Origin: UBA7236 sp036734545
GTDB taxonomy: Bacteria > Bacteroidota > Bacteroidia > Chitinophagales > BACL12
Length of the DNA: 7,895 nucleotides
Direction of reading: 5' to 3'
NCBI GenBank assembly: GCA_036734545.1
Contig: DAIMYJ010000119.1
Coordinates: 1 to 7,895 of the forward strand
Positions 6,276 to 7,895 of the stretch are shown piece by piece. The notes beneath the pieces are model-generated. The model saw nothing but the letters and a program-made list of their open reading frames with translations, ran no database searches and had not been told where the DNA came from. Both the position numbers and the translations under genes were made by a program. Position 1 is the first letter of the stretch; the number at the start of each line of letters is the position of its first letter.

Positions 6276-6287
6276 TTGAGCGCTCAA
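6276..6287. repeat. 12-bp palindrome TTGAGCGCTCAA
   Basis: A perfect 12-bp palindrome lies just past the end of the relic gene frame (TAG at 6297-6299, minus strand). It could be part of its former 3' end. It is short, so chance is not excluded. Confidence 0.35.
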
Positions 6288-6296
6288 TACCAATGC

Positions 6297-6698
6297 CTAC
6301 CTATTGAATAAAATTTTCATTTGGTTTCTATCATTCATACAAAAAGATTTTACGTAGTAAGCGCTGTATTCTTTCGTCCAGGCCAATGCACCTGTTGATG
6401 TGCTAAATGCAAGATCTAACACGTTGATATCACCTGACTTCATGTATCTATTCAGACAGTGTGTCTGCAAGAAATTTTACTCCAAACGGATATAATCAAC
6501 TCCAACGAAGGGATCCATCTTACAGAATAAATCAAATGCAATTTCGTAATTCGAAGCCCTAACACGTGCCTCACCGAACCAATATATGTTTGACTTAGGG
6601 GTTGAAATCTGTGATAAATTGATTGTTTTGCTTGTTTGGCCAAATAAATTAGGGGAGATGGCCAGTGTAAGAAAGAAAATATCACAACCTCAACTCAT
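6297..6698 (-). pseudogene. Relic of a secreted protein gene, family not recognised
   Basis: Reading the minus strand from the ATG at 6698, one frame gives a hydrophobic signal-peptide-like start (FFLTLAISPNLFGQ), then two protein-like blocks: SNIYWFGEARVRASNYEIAF... ending GVDYIRLE, and, after one TAA at 6477-6479, YMKSGDINVLDLAFSTSTG followed by ALAWTKEYSAYYVKSF. The frame ends at TAG 6297-6299. There is also a TGA at the third codon (6690-6692); an alternative ATG at 6706 in another frame would need a frameshift to join. Upstream, TATGCTTTG on the minus strand (6737-6745) is one base off the TAnnTTTG promoter spacing. The composition of the two blocks (W, Y, G placement) looks like real protein rather than random AT-rich translation. 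I do not know the family. Longer frames on the same strand in this interval do not look protein-like. Confidence 0.4.
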
Positions 6699-6850
6699 AA
6701 TTTCATGTCGCTAGTTAGTTATTTAATGCGCTATAACAAAGCATACAGGCCAAAGATGAATTTAAGGCAATATGAAGATGAATCATGATGCTGTAATTCT
6801 GACTGCATAAGCCCTTCCCGCATAACTCGGCGATATCCGGAAATAAGTAA

Positions 6851-6884
6851 ATCGTCCCGCATTCCTTGCGGAATGCGGGACGAT
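6851..6884 (-). terminator. Strong hairpin terminator for the minus-strand T9SS gene
   Basis: A perfect 15-bp stem (6851-6865 with 6870-6884) has a 4-base loop TTGC. It begins 24 bases after the stop codon of the minus-strand gene. On that strand it is followed by TTACTTATTT, a moderately T-rich tail, so an intrinsic terminator is likely. It contains the core CGGGACG, also present at the edge of the palindrome at 2951-2968. Confidence 0.7.
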
Positions 6885-6908
6885 ACAACGACCATCTTTT
6901 AACCCTAA

Positions 6909-7895
6909 TTACTTCTGGATCATCAGCTGTTTCGTATATTCTTTATCTGCCACGAGCACTTTCACGATATACATCCCTGAAGGCGTAGTGTCATCCAGGA
7001 AGATCGACTGATAGATCGTTCCATTGTCGACACCTACCGTTCCGGCATAAACCTGAGCGCCTACCATGTTCAGGATGATCACCTGGGCGTCGCGCTCGGT
7101 GGTGTTCAGTTCCATATCCAGCATGAACTCGCTTTCTGCAGGGTTCGGATACAGCTCGAAACTTTCCTGCACCGCTGCCGTCGTTTCCTCACCTTCCTTA
7201 CAAGCAGTCACCGTAATGGTAGCTGTTGTGCGTGAGCAACCGAAGGCGTTGGTGATGGTGCAGCTGTAGGTGCCCGGCGTGGTCGGGAAGTACAGGTAGC
7301 CGGTAGCACCCGGGATAGGCACACCGCCATTGCGCCATTGCCATGTAAATGTAGGATCATAGCTGGCCTTCAGTTTTACCGTGGTACACAGGCTGGTACC
7401 GTTTGGTGCGCTGATGTTGGCGTTCGGGTTCGGATTTACCTCTACGGCGGTGGGTGACGACAAGGCGAAGCAGCCTTCCGGTGTATTCACCTGCACCTGA
7501 TAGTAGGCCGGTTTGGTCACATTATACACAGATGTTGTTGCACCCGGTATCAGATTACCATTCTTGAACCACTGATAAGTGTAGCCCACACCTGTATTGG
7601 CGTTTAGCGGCGTTGGAACGTTGCGGCAGATCGTGATGGTGCCGGAAGGTGTAACTGTAGCCGTTACCGTACCTTCGTTGATCTCACCATCGCAATCATT
7701 ATCAAAAGCATCGCAAATTTCCGGTGCACCCGGATATACGGTGCTCTGCGTATCATCGCAATCGGTATTGCTGGCCACGTAACCCACAGGTACGCCAGCG
7801 CAGGAAGTGGTGGACGTAAAGGCATCACCAAATCCATCCGCGTCAGCATCCGCATAATATGTAGTGAACGTCAGGCCGTCATCGGCTATACCGTC
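6909..7895 (-). CDS. Secreted MopE-motif/Ig-like protein with T9SS domain (5' partial)
   Basis: The frame is open to the window edge, so the visible 328 residues are the C-terminal part of a larger protein. Visible residues 13-75 carry an acidic repeat (YYADADADGFGDAF) and the cysteine-rich metal-binding motif of the MopE type (TDCDDT at 44-49, YPGAPEICDAFDNDCDG at 54-70). Residues about 77-154 and 158-231 are two Ig-like domains with the repeated pattern QWFKNGNLIPGAT and QWRNGGVPIPGAT, each closing on paired Cys-containing strands. Residues 247-328 are a T9SS type A sorting domain (YPNPAESEF, PSGMYIVKVLV, KQLMIQK). The protein should be exported by the Sec and T9SS routes and act outside the cell, probably as an adhesin or structural surface protein; this role is inference. 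A GTG at 7787 inside the MopE motif is not the start. A strong hairpin follows its stop. Confidence 0.88.
   Translation of the reverse strand, partial: DGIADDGLTFTTYYADADADGFGDAFTSTTSCAGVPVGYVASNTDCDDTQSTVYPGAPEICDAFDNDCDGEINEGTVTATVTPSGTITICRNVPTPLNANTGVGYTYQWFKNGNLIPGATTSVYNVTKPAYYQVQVNTPEGCFALSSPTAVEVNPNPNANISAPNGTSLCTTVKLKASYDPTFTWQWRNGGVPIPGATGYLYFPTTPGTYSCTITNAFGCSRTTATITVTACKEGEETTAAVQESFELYPNPAESEFMLDMELNTTERDAQVIILNMVGAQVYAGTVGVDNGTIYQSIFLDDTTPSGMYIVKVLVADKEYTKQLMIQK

Larger units (their letters stand above)
5483..6296. other. AT-rich region without a confident gene
   Basis: About 0.8 kb with low G+C (21 of 60 at 5761-5820 by eye) and no long open frame with recognisable content. 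On the minus strand, the frame of the relic gene at 6297-6698 continues through this stretch with several stops but has protein-like segments (RFRNDILEYISKVYADVLL at about 6120-6175), so it may be the further decayed 3' part of that gene or a neighbour. It also holds the palindromes at 5630-5645 and 6276-6287 and a weak small reading frame at 5750-5968. Confidence 0.5.

Noticed and set aside
6058..6279. 73-codon plus-strand frame in the AT-rich stretch
   Set aside because: No signal peptide, motif or promoter; it is antisense to the protein-like minus-strand block and looks random.
6452..6685. 77-codon minus-strand frame
   Set aside because: Its translation is unlike a natural domain, while another frame on the same strand over the same bases reads as plausible protein.
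7664..7855. 63-codon minus-strand frame overlapping the MopE region
   Set aside because: It is an out-of-frame shadow of the cysteine-rich motif that is clearly coded in the other frame.

Overview
The window looks like a piece of a draft or metagenome-assembled Bacteroidota genome. Both ends carry large secreted proteins with a C-terminal type IX secretion (T9SS) type A sorting domain, which is specific to that phylum. Two genes are preceded by the identical 8-mer TAACTTTG, which fits the Bacteroidota -7 promoter consensus TAnnTTTG, and no strong Shine-Dalgarno is visible. A 100-N assembly gap (1341-1440) interrupts the first gene.

Layout, left to right. (1) 43-2913 (+): a multidomain secreted protein with signal peptide, lamin-tail domain (LTD) interrupted by a Bacteroidota repeat module, chitobiase-C-like domain, CotH kinase-like domain, InlB-like/Bacterial_repeat domain and T9SS tail. 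It is followed by two strong palindromes (2921-2968). (2) 3138-3641 (+): an SRPBCC/START-like protein whose translation start is embedded in an 8-bp-period repeat, followed by a possible hairpin terminator. (3) 3697-3991 (+): a degenerate inverted repeat, then a 50-codon fragment that looks like the N-terminus of a SAM methyltransferase and breaks off just after motif I. (4) 4272-5482 (-): a complete but dead IS3-family (IS407-like) element with terminal inverted repeats, a -1 frameshift site and three in-frame nonsense codons. (5) 5483-6850: AT-rich, mostly non-coding DNA with the relic of a secreted protein gene (6297-6698, -) and a few palindromes. (6) 6851-7895 (-): a strong hairpin terminator and the 3' part of a secreted MopE-motif/Ig-like/T9SS protein whose start lies beyond the window.

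The genes do not form an obvious pathway. The two T9SS cargo proteins would be exported across the outer membrane independently. The middle (about 3990-6850) looks like a decaying accessory segment: a truncated gene, a dead IS without matching target duplication, a pseudogene, and base composition far from the flanks (by eye 38/60 G+C at 2701-2760 versus 21/60 at 5761-5820). I found no convincing new multi-gene system. The most unusual items are the apparently circularly permuted module inside the LTD, the octamer repeat across a start codon, and the relic gene in the AT-rich stretch.
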